64,000 nt of DNA from Diphasiastrum complanatum (lineage: Eukaryota; Streptophyta; Lycopodiopsida; Lycopodiales; Lycopodiaceae): the NCBI GenBank assembly GCA_029204225.1, contig MU832585.1, forward strand, positions 1 to 64,000, in the 5' to 3' direction. The notes under the pieces were generated by a model, which worked only from the letters and a program-made list of their open reading frames with translations, had not been told where the DNA came from and did no database searches. The position numbers and the translations under genes are program-made. The stretch's first letter is position 1, and each line of letters begins with the position of its first letter. Shown one piece after another: positions 1 through 10,698 of this stretch.

Positions 1-480
1 TGGATGGCCACGTTTTAGGATTTGTCAGGACAACTGTTGCGCAAGGTGCTGCCCACAATTGTAAGCACGGGTGCGTCCATGGTCGGGGTGGTCGGCAGAA
101 CGGGGGACTTTATGAGGCAAGGTGCTACCCTTGAGGTGTAAGCACGGTCAGTTCCCGCGGTTCGGGCCTGGCGTCGTCTGCACGTAGGATAGATGAGACA
201 ATGTGCTGCCATTAGGTTGGTGAAAGCACGGTCTGTGCCTTGTGGGGTGCGGGGGTGACATATTCGAACTGTACGGGTTAACCATTGATACACAGAGCTG
301 CTCGAATTCGGGTGTAAAAGCACGGGTGGTTAGCTGCCGGTGCAGGATAGCTGCCGATCGTTTTGCTATAAGGGCTATCGACCAAAAGTGGTGGGGCGTG
401 ACTGAGGCAATGTGCTGCTTAATGGTGAAAGCACAGATGGTTGGATGGGTGTTTCCCCGTGGTCTAATTATGTGATAGAT
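1..480 (+). mobile_element. Gypsy leader with hairpin array (5' part off-window)
   Basis: Non-coding. Reverse-complement counterpart of the primer-site-proximal interior of the family-A elements (39820-40290, 45270-46120, 59880-60290). It carries several copies of a motif GTGCT-(13-17 nt)-AGCAC, at 46-68, 122-145, 203-229 and 412-434, with a degenerate one near 296-330. The spacers between them are similar (GAGGCAA before, CACGG after). The region runs straight into the gypsy protease and reverse transcriptase remains, so I read it as the 5' untranslated leader of that element. Its LTR and primer site would lie before base 1. Confidence 0.7.
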
Positions 481-1190
481 TTGAGTGGGGTCCGGGTAGG
501 GAAACGTCCTACGTCCTGGTCCTCAAGGGGAAGTGGCTTGAGAGGGATCCTCTGTGTTTGCTTTGGTTGGTATGTTCGTTTGTAGGTGTGGTTGTTTGGA
601 CCTGATTAACCCCTGGTTGCTTAACTTCTTCCAGGTGATCTGATCTAGTTGGAGTTGAAGGAGGAGTTTACATTGTGGGCGGACGACATACAAGTATGGA
701 AAGGAGCTTCCATGGGGCAACCCCCAAGATTGGTTCAAGATTATTATTCCTATCCGGAAAGATCGCGAGGAGGAATTCAGATTTCATGATTGACTCCGGA
801 GCTTCACATAACTATATTTCAAGAGCGTAGTGGAACAGTTCCAACTTGCCGACCAGAAATTGTAACATCAATGCTCAAGGTAGAAACAACAAAGGGAGCA
901 CTGGATGCAGACAAAGCAACATTGAACATCCTGGTGCAAATTGGGAGATGGAAGGCTAAACTTAGCTTTTTGATTTTAGAGATGGATACCTTCGATGTAA
1001 TTTTGGGCCTTCCCTAGCTAAATGAACATTATATTGCAGTTTTGGGTAGGAGCTCAAACTTGGTTCTCTTGGATTACAAGGGATAGATCTGTATGACAAA
1101 AGCTCTGCCTGGAGGGAATGCTAAGGGCACCGATATTGAACAAAATCTGGTTGCTGCATCGTGATTAAAAGCGTGGCGAAAGGGAAAAGG
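481..1190 (+). pseudogene. Ty3/gypsy aspartic protease remnant
   Basis: Remains of the gag-pol junction of a Ty3/gypsy element. The protease active site is readable at 783-827 (F-M-I-D-S-G-A-S-H-N-Y-I-S). That frame stops at 828-830, while the rest of the domain continues in another frame from 790 to 1014 and ends in F-D-V-I-L-G-L-P, the typical late protease motif. The next codon is TAG at 1015-1017, where a Trp is usual. No gag of normal length fits between the leader and the protease (only about 300 bp), so most of gag is deleted or unrecognisable. Clearly inactive. Confidence 0.75.
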
Positions 1191-1195
1191 TCAAA

Positions 1196-2296
1196 GTGCT
1201 TTCTTTGTATCTGCAAAGAGGTTCCAAAAGGAAAAATGCACAACAGAAGAACTTGCCAAAGGAGGTGGCAGATTTGCTAGAGGAATTTAGCGATGTATTT
1301 CCGGAAGAACTCCCAGCTAAGTTACCTCCTCGAAGACTAGTGGACCATAAGATTGAGTTGGTACTAGGAACAGAACCAACTTCACGAGCACCCTACAGGA
1401 TGACCCAAGAAGATTTGGTGGAACTGAAACGACAACTTGGTGAATTGATAGACAAAGGATTCATTAGACCCAGTGCCTCGCCTTTTGGAGCCCCAGTGTT
1501 ATTCATGGAAAAGACGGACAAGACACTGCAGATGTGTGTGGATTATCGCATGCTCAACAAAGGTACCATCAAGAACAAGTATCCCATGCCTAGAATTGAT
1601 GACATGTTCGACCAGCTCAAACATGCCAGATATTTTAGCCGAATAGATCTCAGATCTGGATATCACCAAATTTGAATAGCTAAAGGCGATGAGCACAAAA
1701 CGGCTTTTCGAACACGGTATGGGAGCCACGAATTCAGGGTGATGCCATTTGGTCTAACAAACACACCAGCCACTTTTTGCACGTTGATGAACAACATTTT
1801 TCAAGATTGCTTAGATGAATTTGTCATTGTGTACATCAACGACATCTTGGTGTTTAGTCGTAGCCTCAAAGATCACATTAAACATTCTAAGGACAGTCCT
1901 CCAACGACTGAGGAAGAACAACTTGTTCGCGAAAAGAGAAAAATGTGAATTTGTGGTAGAGGAAGTTGATTTTCTTGGACATGTTATAGGCTACGGACGA
2001 ATTCGGATGGATCCTAAGAAGATTAAGACTATCTTGGATTGGGTGGCTCCTAAAACTGTTCATGGCATCAAATCCTTTGTGGGCTTATGTAGCTTTTACA
2101 GGAGATTCATTGAGGCATTTAGCAAAATTGTGGCACCACTGCTGGAGCAGACCAAGACTCATCTGAAGATGACATGGACACCGGAATGTGAAGCAGCGTT
2201 CCAAGAACTAAAACGACGGATCACTCAGGAACCCATCCTTGCCTTACTGCACTTTAGCAAATCTTTCGAAATACATACAGACGCGTTGAACTTCTA
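1196..2296 (+). pseudogene. Ty3/gypsy reverse transcriptase/RNase H fragment
   Basis: Closely related to the family-B pol at 30836-33526 but decayed. Segments in order: linker to RT with the [10 protein letters not shown] motif, the D-L-R-S-G-Y-H-Q-I motif, V-M-P-F-G-L-T-N, the catalytic box, and the start of RNase H (I-H-T-D-A). Lesions: stop TGA at 1673-1675 where the related copy has an Arg codon (CGA to TGA, a typical 5-methylcytosine decay); catalytic Y-I-D-D reads Y-I-N-D at 1832-1843; a frameshift near 1885-1895; an abrupt end of homology at about 2296 inside RNase H, followed by unrelated AT-rich DNA. No integrase follows. Confidence 0.9.
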
Positions 2297-3600
2297 ACAG
2301 AATCAGATACTATCCGAAGGCGACTGCCAACAACATGTAGTGCCTTAATCCTAATTGTAAAGTACAGATTAAGCATTTTTTTTAATTAGTTAGCCATATG
2401 TATATAATCCAATCCAAAACACAATTGTTTTGTTCTTTCTCTCTGTTATTACAGAGTATTGTTTTAGGAAGAACGCGACTTTGACTGCATTCAGACTGTA
2501 TCTATTCGCGATTGAATAATCAATGTTTTAGTAATCTAGGTCTTGTATATTGTGATTCAATGCTTATTTTATTCATGTTCAGATTCTTTCTTGCTTGCAG
2601 ATAAACTTATTCATAGATTAAATTGTCTCGTATGATTGATAGTCTGAGTCGATTGTGACACTCTAATCTCCGCACCTAATATGCTTCCACAAAGCTAAAT
2701 CTAAAACCAATCTAATTCGTGCATGGCCATGGAATCGATTGTATTGATCCAGTGACTTCGAAACTGTGATCAAGTAGGACAGACTTCGAACTATCAAAGT
2801 TGGTCTGAATACAATAGACGTAGTTGCATGCATCGAGGATTCCCCACTCGCTTCTCTCTGTCGCGACCACACTCACAACACCAGACGAGCGATATAGCAA
2901 TCCCAACAACCCATTCTCCATGCATTTCACACATTCTCACATGTTGAACTAGTCTACCGATTGCCATGAACCTGCTGAAACGAGAGTATCGGCCAAAGAT
3001 TTGTTTTTCAAACTCTATATTACCTGCTAAACATGTTAGGACGGGTCTGACTCATTCTCTCCCAACTTAGGAGATCAGGTAGCAGGTTGGAGAGACTAAC
3101 CTATGCAACAAGCTAATCCGTTGCACGGGTCCATGTTAATGTGCAAAATGACCCAGTGGCCCATTCTTGATGTCAAGAATGGTGCGACATCAAGAATGGG
3201 CCGAGTTCTCATTCATGTAAAGGTGCTCTTATCCCTCTCGCTTAGTGGCACTGTGGGAGTTTGGACTAGGTCAATAGATGCTTGCCACATGGTGAGCATC
3301 CATTGGCCATGAATTCTTGTTACGATGTACAGATCAATGATACCTGAGCATTGTGAGAGGAAGCTTGGACTCACACCTCCTTGAACTTTGATAAGGTATT
3401 TGCTCAATAATGTCATTTTGCTTATGGGATTTCGGATAGGGTACTGCTCTCACATGTGAACAATGTCTTTTAGATAGGGGGCACCACTTAACCCAACTTT
3501 CATGTGAAACCACCCTAAGATTAACAAGCTATGTATTTGGTTCCAGAAAATCTTTTTCTATGCAAGATAAGTTAGGGTGAGCATATTTGACATCCACCAG
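2297..3600. other. Non-coding, LTR-like spacer
   Basis: No credible gene. The first 300 bp (T-rich, ATATGTATATAATCC at about 2397, TCTCTCTGTTATTACAG) have the look of a plant LTR, but I found no matching second copy, primer site or target duplication. A short direct repeat containing CATCAAGAATGG lies around 3165-3198. The short frames here show no protein-like composition. Confidence 0.4.
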
Positions 3601-3611
3601 ATTTTCTATGC

Positions 3612-3755
3612 AAAAGCATATTTGACACCACCATTGCAGTGACAGTGGTGGTTAGCAACCATCTAATTCTTCAAAATGGTGGTATCATTCATCACCTTTA
3701 GATTTGTGGGACATCACCACTGCCACGATAGTGGTGCTGGTAAATATGCTCATAT
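3612..3755. repeat. Imperfect inverted repeat, MITE-like
   Basis: The left arm (about 3612-3660, AGCATATTTGACACCACC...) is a diverged reverse complement of the right arm (about 3710-3755, ...GTGGTGCTGGTAAATATGCTC). The arms are about 45 nt and roughly 70% matching by eye, with a loop of about 50 nt. A further short copy of the left end occurs near 3583. It could be a small miniature transposon or a chance hairpin; I did not find its target duplication. Confidence 0.4.
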
Positions 3756-4036
3756 GATTAAACATTGGAAAGAGTCCTAGTGGCAAGTATTCTAAGTGGT
3801 TGGTGGTGCTAAAAAAATAGAAATAAATAAATACTCGTGTTTGTGCCATATAAGGCTTAAGATATAGGCTTAAAATATTTCAAAAAATCATACGCTCGCA
3901 CAAACATGCTGAATCGAAGGGAAGCTAAATTTGCAGGGAAAATTCATGCAAAGTTAACAGAGAATAAACACAAAATGAACGAGGGGAAGAGAGAACAAAC
4001 AGAACAAACGCGGAATGAATGAGGGAGAGAGAGAAC

Positions 4037-4164
4037 AAACACACACACACACACACACACACACAGAATGGAGGAGTGGTAGCAAGCAGCATGTAAAGAA
4101 GGCGGAGCAGAGGCACAGAAGGCGCACCGGACGCAGCAACAGCAGGCAAAGCGAGAGGAGACAG

Positions 4165-4231
<67 letters not shown>

Positions 4232-4255
4232 TCCAGGCAAAGACAACAGCAGCCC

Positions 4256-4308
<53 letters not shown>
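4037..4308. repeat. CA and GA microsatellites
   Basis: Three simple repeats: (CA)n at about 4037-4064, (GA)n at about 4168-4228, and a second (GA)n at about 4258-4308, separated by short unique A/G-rich segments. They create long open frames of Leu-Ser or Arg-Glu dipeptides on both strands, which are not genes. Confidence 0.95.
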
Positions 4309-4310
<2 letters not shown>

Positions 4311-4582
4311 CCATACCCTCTTATACGCGTGCCACATGTGGGCCATACCCTTTGCCAGACACGTGTCAGTATGGGAACATATTGGGTTCAAGAATAACAA
4401 CGCATGGCCACATGACAGATCGGCTGACAAAAAATTTACACACGTGTCGCACATGTGTTCAAACATGCTGATGTGGCATGACATGTCGTGCACATACTGG
4501 ACGGTGGTCTGTATACCGTCTCCGTGTTGAACACGAATTGGTCGACTAAACTTTTTTCAAAATAGTGGGAACATGTAATTAG

Positions 4583-5802
4583 TGTAGCGCAGGCATCCCA
4601 AAGGGAGCCGGGAACCACGACTTAGCTTCCCAGCCTTCAACTATTGCCATCCAAACCCACTTGACATACAAGCAGCCAACTCGCCAACAACGATCAGACT
4701 TAACCAACTTGAAGTTCCGAAAACCAACATTGAGATCCAACCTGGCGCCATGCCAGATCGGGGGTCCCGACGTGGGTGACTTCCCTCCAAGCAAGCCGCC
4801 CGACATACATCAAACTTAACCAACTCGAAGCTTCGTTACAAACGAGTAACATCCATTCCAAGCAAGCGGTCTGACTTACATCAGACTTAACCAACTGAAA
4901 GCTTCGTCACGAGCGCTGGAAGCCAACCTGGCGCCATGCCAGACTGGACAGCCATAAACAGGTAACATCCACCCAAGCAAGCCATCCAACTCAGCCGACA
5001 GGTTAGAGCCCGTTCCCCAAGAGCTTAACCCATTCACGTTCATGCAAGGAACACTCAGAACCACAAGCCGCGAGAGATATGGAAACAACCAGTTCCTGGA
5101 CCAAATGGTCCCGACACATACCGCTGGCGTCGCGGACCGAATGGTCCCGACGGCATACCGCTGGCGTCCCGGGATACGACCCTCAGCTATGTGCCAAGTT
5201 AAAAATTTTGAAAGCGGCCTTACAACTGGCGCTTTTACCGAACACTGAAACCCAGAAGGTAATCAGAGTCAGTTTGAGGAAAATCCCACTTTATTGATAA
5301 ATCTGAGAAGGTTACATTTCAAGTGTGTGACCGACCCTAGTCTCCGGGGCGCTAGCATGCCAAGGCGAGAGCCATGACAACATTCCAGCAAGGGAGGCTG
5401 AGACTTGGTTGGAGCTCGCCCTGAGTCGCAACCCGCACTCCCCTATAGTATTGGTGTGATTCGGCACCCCCCCCTCATACCAAGCACTCTACCCAAGCTG
5501 GTAAAGCACGTTTGTCTCTCTCTAGGATTTTCTCTTTCTAGAAAGTCATTTTCTCTCTCTAGATTTTATTGATCCTTAGGCTTCCTTTAATCATGCTTAG
5601 ATCGTGTGAGGTGATTGCACATCGATCTGAGCTCTCTGGACTCCGCTAGAACCGATCAAAGATTTTCAGCCATAGGAACTTGGCGCCGGCTGGATTCTGG
5701 TCACAGTGGCGCCGGGAGCGGCGTCGGGAGCAGCAGGGGCGCTGCTGGCGCCGGGGACATAGCTGGCGCCGGAAGTAAACCTTGTAAAGTAGCTTTACAA
5801 CA
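4583..5802 (-). mobile_element. Family-A solo LTR
   Basis: A 1220-bp LTR of the non-coding family A. On the plus strand it begins TGTAGCGCAGGC and ends GCTTTACAACA, so on its own strand it runs TGTTGTAAAGC...GCGCTACA with TG/CA ends. It is flanked by a perfect 5-bp target duplication, ATTAG at 4578-4582 and 5803-5807, with no internal region. This is the usual product of recombination between the two LTRs of a full element. AATAAA on the minus strand at about 5290-5297 (plus-strand CTTTATTG) is a candidate polyadenylation signal. The duplication ends 31 bp before a telo-box in the leader of the PPR gene. Confidence 0.95.
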
Positions 5803-7092
5803 ATTAGGCTTTTCTTATTTTTAGAAGCAGCAAAACTAAACCCTAAAAGGAGGCTTTTCTTCTTCTTGGAGCTATGGCGATGCATCAGATTCAAGTAACT
5901 TCACTTCATTTTGTCACAGCAGAGCTAGCTTTCATCGGGACTGTTCGCCAGGCATTTGGGTAGCTGATCTGATAATTTTGTCTTCCTAATTCTCGGGCTT
6001 CATTTCACAGTTAATTTCCCTGGATATGGCTATGCAGAGGAATAGGTTATTGGCAGGTGGGGTGCGGATTGCAGTAAAAGCTGACATGCTAAAGAACTGA
6101 TTGGTCAGCAACTTATTTGTTACATTCAGGATGATGCACCTGGATCTGAAGGCGCATGGGATGATCTTCTTTGAAAATGCTTCATTTGAAGCGAAGTTTC
6201 TTCGCGATTGGCAAGATTAAGGACTATTAATCCGGAATAGAGGTACCAGACAGATAGGTTTTGAAACCCTAAGTGATCTTCTTGAGATGCGACAAACTTA
6301 GGCGTGCAGATTTACGAAGACCGCAACAGGTATATAGAAGGGTATGGGGTGGTTTTCATTGTTGTTATTGCACTTCTGACAATTTTGAAATATTTTTGCC
6401 GTGAAGTCTTGTACTAGATTGGACCCAACGTGCAAAAGAACAAATGCGAATGAAGTCTGTTGTTCCTACTATGTGGATTGGAAAGATGTCCTTATTAGGG
6501 TTAGTGGATCGATCGCCTGAAAAGCAAGAGAAACGCATCCAATTTCGCATCTTAAAGGGTCATTTAAATCACAGTAAGATCGGAATGCAGTTACAGAACA
6601 TGTAGCGTTCTTCAAGATGGGGAGAAAAATCCTCCAACCTCTGGTGACGGGTCATTTACATGGGGAAACTTCAAATGCCAGTGTGACTAGAGTCTTTTCT
6701 TGGCTGCTGGCTCAGTGTAGGGTTTCAGGAAAGGACTTGAACTATGTTGCTTTTGACAGAACTATAAGACTCGTTCAGCCACTCTGGCAGATGAGAGCTT
6801 ATGATTTGCTCTTCCTTTTACCAGTTTTCTTGAAAGCAATGCTGATCATGCACAAAGCATCTGACGCAGACTTTGGGGTTAGGGCTTGGAGACGGTACTT
6901 ATTATGCGCTTCTTCTACTACAAAAAATATGAATGTCAATCTTGATAAACCAATTGTATACAAAATAAAGCATTTCGCAAAGCTGCGACTTTTTATTGCG
7001 TATAATTGTTTGCAGTTGCATATGGGACGTTCTTGAGTTTGTTGTTCTATGAGAGTGGATAAGATTTGTTTCTTCGTTATCCTGCTCTGGTA
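5803..7092 (+). other. Presumed 5' region of the PPR gene
   Basis: No long coding region. A 29-codon open frame starts with ATG at 5874 and ends at 5961-5963; it could be an upstream ORF. A 139-codon frame at 6617-7036 lacks homology I recognise and is separated from the PPR frame by stops. An in-frame TAA at 7060-7062 lies 30 bp before the chosen PPR start. The region could hold a spliced leader, but I cannot place an intron with confidence. The proximal promoter is probably partly inside or right next to the solo LTR. Confidence 0.45.
5838..5847 (+). promoter_or_regulatory. Telo-box (AAACCCTAAA)
   Basis: AAACCCTAAA, the plant telo-box, is commonly found near transcription starts of genes for translation and organelle biogenesis. 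A second AAACCCTAA occurs at 6264-6272. The position, upstream of an organelle-type PPR gene, fits that role, but short motifs like this also occur by chance. Confidence 0.4.
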
Positions 7093-10000
7093 ATGGCTAA
7101 TACTTCTGTCAAGGCAGCAGGCCATAGTGGTTCCATTGCTGCATGGGGGAAATTGTTCAGACAGCTATGTGATGATGGACAGCTAGATAAAGCACTGCAT
7201 GTTCTGGATCTTATGAAGCAGCGAGGATTGAAAAATTTCTCTCAGCTCCTACATCACTTTCTTCAGGGATGCATAAAGAAGAAGGATATAGAAGCTGGCC
7301 GGCTAGCAGATTCCTTTATGGTCAAAAATCAGTTCCATAGTGGATATTTGAGTAACCACCTGATCCGCATGTTTGCAATGTGTGGAAGTTTGGTAGAAGC
7401 TAATCAAGCTTTTCGCCGGATCAGGGAACTGGATACACATGCATGGGCCGCAATCATTTCAGCACACACAAAGAATGGCCAAACTAAAGAAGCAATCAAG
7501 TTGTACTATGAGATGCAACAGACTATACTGAAACCAAATGACTATATATATGTTATTGTTATTAAAGCATGCACAGTCTCATTAAATTTGACAGAGGGGA
7601 GGATGATACATGCAAAAGCTCGTGAAAATGGCTATGACTTGAACTTATTTGTGGGCAGCACGCTTATTGACATGTATGCTAAATGTGGATCCTTAGAAGA
7701 GGCCCAGCAAGTTTTTTGTGCATTGCCAAGTAGGGATGTAGTTGCTTGGAATACAATTATTGCGGCCTATGCCCAGAAAGGGGTTGCTGAGCAAGCACTT
7801 CAACTTTTCAAGGAGATGCAAGAGGAAGGTATTTGTCCAGATGGGAACACTTTTGTGAGCATTTTGAAGGCATGTGGAAGTATTCGAGCCCTTGATCAGG
7901 GCAAAATGGTTCATACACAGTTAGTAAATAATGGGTTGCTTGTAAATGTTTTTGTTGGGAGCTCCCTTGTTGACATGTATGTCAAATGTGGGAGGTTAGC
8001 TGAAGCACACGATGTGTTTGAGAAGCTACCCAAAAGGGATGTGGTTTCATGGAGCACTTTGATTGCAGGATATGCTCAGCAAGGGCTTGGTGAGCAGGCA
8101 CTTCAACTCTACAAAAGTATGCAGAGCGAGGGTGTCAAACCAGACAAAGTTATGTTTGTGAGCATCTTAAAAGCATGTGGCAGCATAGCTGCACTTGATG
8201 AGGGTAAACTGGTTCATAACCATATTCGGAAATACAGACTGGAATCTGACGTATTTGTTGGGAGTGCTCTTGTTGACATGTATGCCAAATGTAGGGATTT
8301 AGTTGAGGCACGAAAAGTATTCAATGACCTGGTGGGAAAAGATATCATTTCATGGAACACAATGATTGCAGGATATGCTCAAAGTGGACTAAGTGAGCAG
8401 GCCTTAGAACTTTTCAAAGTAATGCAACGGGAGGGTACAAAGCCAAATGATATCAGCTTAGTGAATGCATTGAAAGCATGTAGCAGCATTGCTTCCCTTA
8501 CTGAGGGAAAGATGATTCATAATATGATCATTGAAGAACAAGATGAGATAAAACCATATGTTGGGAGTGCCCTTATTGACATGTATGCAAAATGCAAGAA
8601 GGTAGATGAAGCACGTCTGGTATATAATAGCTTGGGCAGAAATTTAGTCTCTTCTAATGCCATGATAGCAGGGTTTTTGCACAATGGACTAGAAAAAGAA
8701 GCCCTTCAAGTATACGAGGATATGCAATGGCAGGGAATCATGCCAGATAGGACCACAATTGTGAGCATCCTTAAAGCCTGTGGAAGTTTGGGGGCCATCG
8801 ACCAAGGTAGGATAATTCATTCTCAGACTATCTCATTGAGACTTGAATCGGATCTCTATGTGGGGAGCAGTCTTGTTGACATGTATGCAAAGTGTGGGAG
8901 TCTAGATGAGGCATCTCAAATATTTGGCAAGCTACCAAAAAGGGATCTGGTCTTATGGAACACAATGATTGCAGGATACTCACAACATGGACTTGGTCAG
9001 CAGGCTATTCAATTATTTGACAAAATGCAACAAGAAGGCATGAAGCCAAATGATGTGACATTTCTAAATCTTTTAAAAGCTTGTGGTAGCTTATTGGCGC
9101 TAGATCAAGGCAAGCTTATGCATGATCACATAAATGAAAATGGGTTTGATTGCAATATTCTTATTGAGAGCGCACTTGTGGACATGTATGCAAAGTGTGG
9201 AGCTTTAGAGGAGTCACAAGCAGTTTTTAGTAGAATGACCACAAGAGATGTGGTGTCATGGAATGCATTAATTGCAGGATATGCCCAGCATTGGCTTGGT
9301 GAACACGCCCTCCAAACCTTTGCTACATTGCAGCAAGAGGGGATGAAACCAGACAATGTCACGTTTCTGTGTATTTTGAAAGCGTGTTGCAATATAGGGG
9401 CTATAGATAAAGGCAGGCTTGTTCATCTCCATATATTGGAAATTGGACTTGCACTGGACGTGTCCCTTGTGAACACACTTGTGGATATGTATTCAAAATA
9501 TGGAAGTCTGGATGAGGCATGCGATATATTTGAAAATGTTTTGGTAAAAGATGTAGTTACGTGGAATGCAATGATTGCAGGGTTTATTCACCATGGACAT
9601 GCCGAACTGGCCCTTCAACTTTATCAGAAAATGCAACATGAGGGCATTCGGCCTGACAGCACTACATTTGTCAGCCTCTTAAAAGCTTGTGGTATGATGT
9701 CATTGGTGGATGAGGGCAAGTGTATCCATGCTGATGTAATCACCAGTGGGATGGACTCAGATATATTAGTGGTGAGGAGCCTTGTTGATATGTATGTTAA
9801 ACTTGGGGCTTTCGTTGAGGCACAGAGAATACTTGATAGATCAGAAACAAAAGATGTTCCTTCCTGGAATGCATTGATAGCAGCTTATGTCCAGCAGGGA
9901 TTAGGTCATGAAGCCTTTCATGTTTTTGAGATAATGCAAAAGGAGGGTATGGCACCTGATGGTTTCACAGTTGTCAGCATTCTCAAAGCCTGTTGTATCA

Positions 10001-10698
10001 CAGCAGCTCTAGGTCGGGGGAAAAGAGTTCATGACCTGATCATCAAACGCGGGTTAGAAATGAGTGGATCCATTGGCAACAGTGTTGTTGATATGTATGC
10101 CAAATGTGGGAGTTTGGATGAAGCGCGTGATGCATTTGATAATTTGGCAGTAAGGGATGCGGCATCATGGAATGTGATGATTGCAGCTTATGCGCAACAC
10201 GGGCTTGGTCAGGAGGCTATACTTTTATTTAATAAAATGCAAGAACAGGGCGTACAGCCAGATGATATAACCTTTGTGTCTCTTCTATCTGCATGCAGCC
10301 ATTCGAGCCTTCTGAAAGATGGGTATTTTCTTTTCCACTCTATGCACGAGAATTTTGGCATTACCCCGAAAATGCCGCATTATTCTTGCATAGTTGACCT
10401 TCTTGGTCGGTGTGGTCAGCTTATTGAAGCAGAGGAGATTATCTTCACGATGCCATGGCAACCTGATGCTGCAATTTGGATGTCACTTCTGGGGTCGTGC
10501 CGAACACATGGAGATATTGAACTAGGAAGACGCTGTTTTGAGTCAATCTTGAGGTTGAATCCGACAAGTGCTGCCGCATTTGACTTGATGTCAAACATGT
10601 ATGCTTCTGCTGGTAAATGGAAAGAAAGAGCAGAGATACTGAAGAAGATGAAGGTTACTGGAGTGAAAACAAATCCTGGGTGCACCTGGATTGATTAA
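7093..10698 (+). CDS. PLS-class pentatricopeptide repeat protein with E domain
   Basis: Uninterrupted 1201-residue frame. The first in-frame ATG is 7093; an in-frame stop at 7060-7062 bounds it, unless an upstream exon exists. After a basic Ala/Ser-rich N-terminus come about ten P-L-S triplets of about 101 residues, each marked by W-N-x-[ML]-I-A-x-Y, then G-x-x-P-D, L-K-A-C-x-S and L-V-D-M-Y-x-K-C-G. Roughly 30 PPR motifs are present, far more than usual for plant editing factors. The C-terminus has a clear E domain (H-Y-S-C-I-V-D-L-L-G-R-C-G onward) ending at P-G-C-T-W-I-D. There is no DYW deaminase domain. Proteins of this class bind organellar transcripts sequence-specifically, usually for C-to-U editing, and would need a DYW partner in trans. 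Organelle targeting is likely but unproven. Reading one base later at 10695/10696 continues for about 42 residues resembling an E+ start, so this stop may be a recent frameshift. Confidence 0.93.
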   Translation: MANTSVKAAGHSGSIAAWGKLFRQLCDDGQLDKALHVLDLMKQRGLKNFSQLLHHFLQGCIKKKDIEAGRLADSFMVKNQFHSGYLSNHLIRMFAMCGSLVEANQAFRRIRELDTHAWAAIISAHTKNGQTKEAIKLYYEMQQTILKPNDYIYVIVIKACTVSLNLTEGRMIHAKARENGYDLNLFVGSTLIDMYAKCGSLEEAQQVFCALPSRDVVAWNTIIAAYAQKGVAEQALQLFKEMQEEGICPDGNTFVSILKACGSIRALDQGKMVHTQLVNNGLLVNVFVGSSLVDMYVKCGRLAEAHDVFEKLPKRDVVSWSTLIAGYAQQGLGEQALQLYKSMQSEGVKPDKVMFVSILKACGSIAALDEGKLVHNHIRKYRLESDVFVGSALVDMYAKCRDLVEARKVFNDLVGKDIISWNTMIAGYAQSGLSEQALELFKVMQREGTKPNDISLVNALKACSSIASLTEGKMIHNMIIEEQDEIKPYVGSALIDMYAKCKKVDEARLVYNSLGRNLVSSNAMIAGFLHNGLEKEALQVYEDMQWQGIMPDRTTIVSILKACGSLGAIDQGRIIHSQTISLRLESDLYVGSSLVDMYAKCGSLDEASQIFGKLPKRDLVLWNTMIAGYSQHGLGQQAIQLFDKMQQEGMKPNDVTFLNLLKACGSLLALDQGKLMHDHINENGFDCNILIESALVDMYAKCGALEESQAVFSRMTTRDVVSWNALIAGYAQHWLGEHALQTFATLQQEGMKPDNVTFLCILKACCNIGAIDKGRLVHLHILEIGLALDVSLVNTLVDMYSKYGSLDEACDIFENVLVKDVVTWNAMIAGFIHHGHAELALQLYQKMQHEGIRPDSTTFVSLLKACGMMSLVDEGKCIHADVITSGMDSDILVVRSLVDMYVKLGAFVEAQRILDRSETKDVPSWNALIAAYVQQGLGHEAFHVFEIMQKEGMAPDGFTVVSILKACCITAALGRGKRVHDLIIKRGLEMSGSIGNSVVDMYAKCGSLDEARDAFDNLAVRDAASWNVMIAAYAQHGLGQEAILLFNKMQEQGVQPDDITFVSLLSACSHSSLLKDGYFLFHSMHENFGITPKMPHYSCIVDLLGRCGQLIEAEEIIFTMPWQPDAAIWMSLLGSCRTHGDIELGRRCFESILRLNPTSAAAFDLMSNMYASAGKWKERAEILKKMKVTGVKTNPGCTWID

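Noticed and set aside
3925-4530. Long open frames of 100-179 codons on both strands
   Set aside because: They are Leu-Ser or Arg-Glu dipeptide translations of GA/CA microsatellites.
5838-6272. Interstitial telomere repeat
   Set aside because: Only two isolated AAACCCTAA motifs, not an array; read as telo-boxes.
6617-7036. 139-codon frame upstream of the PPR gene as a separate protein
   Set aside because: No recognisable motif; lies in the presumed 5' leader and overlaps an equally long antisense frame.
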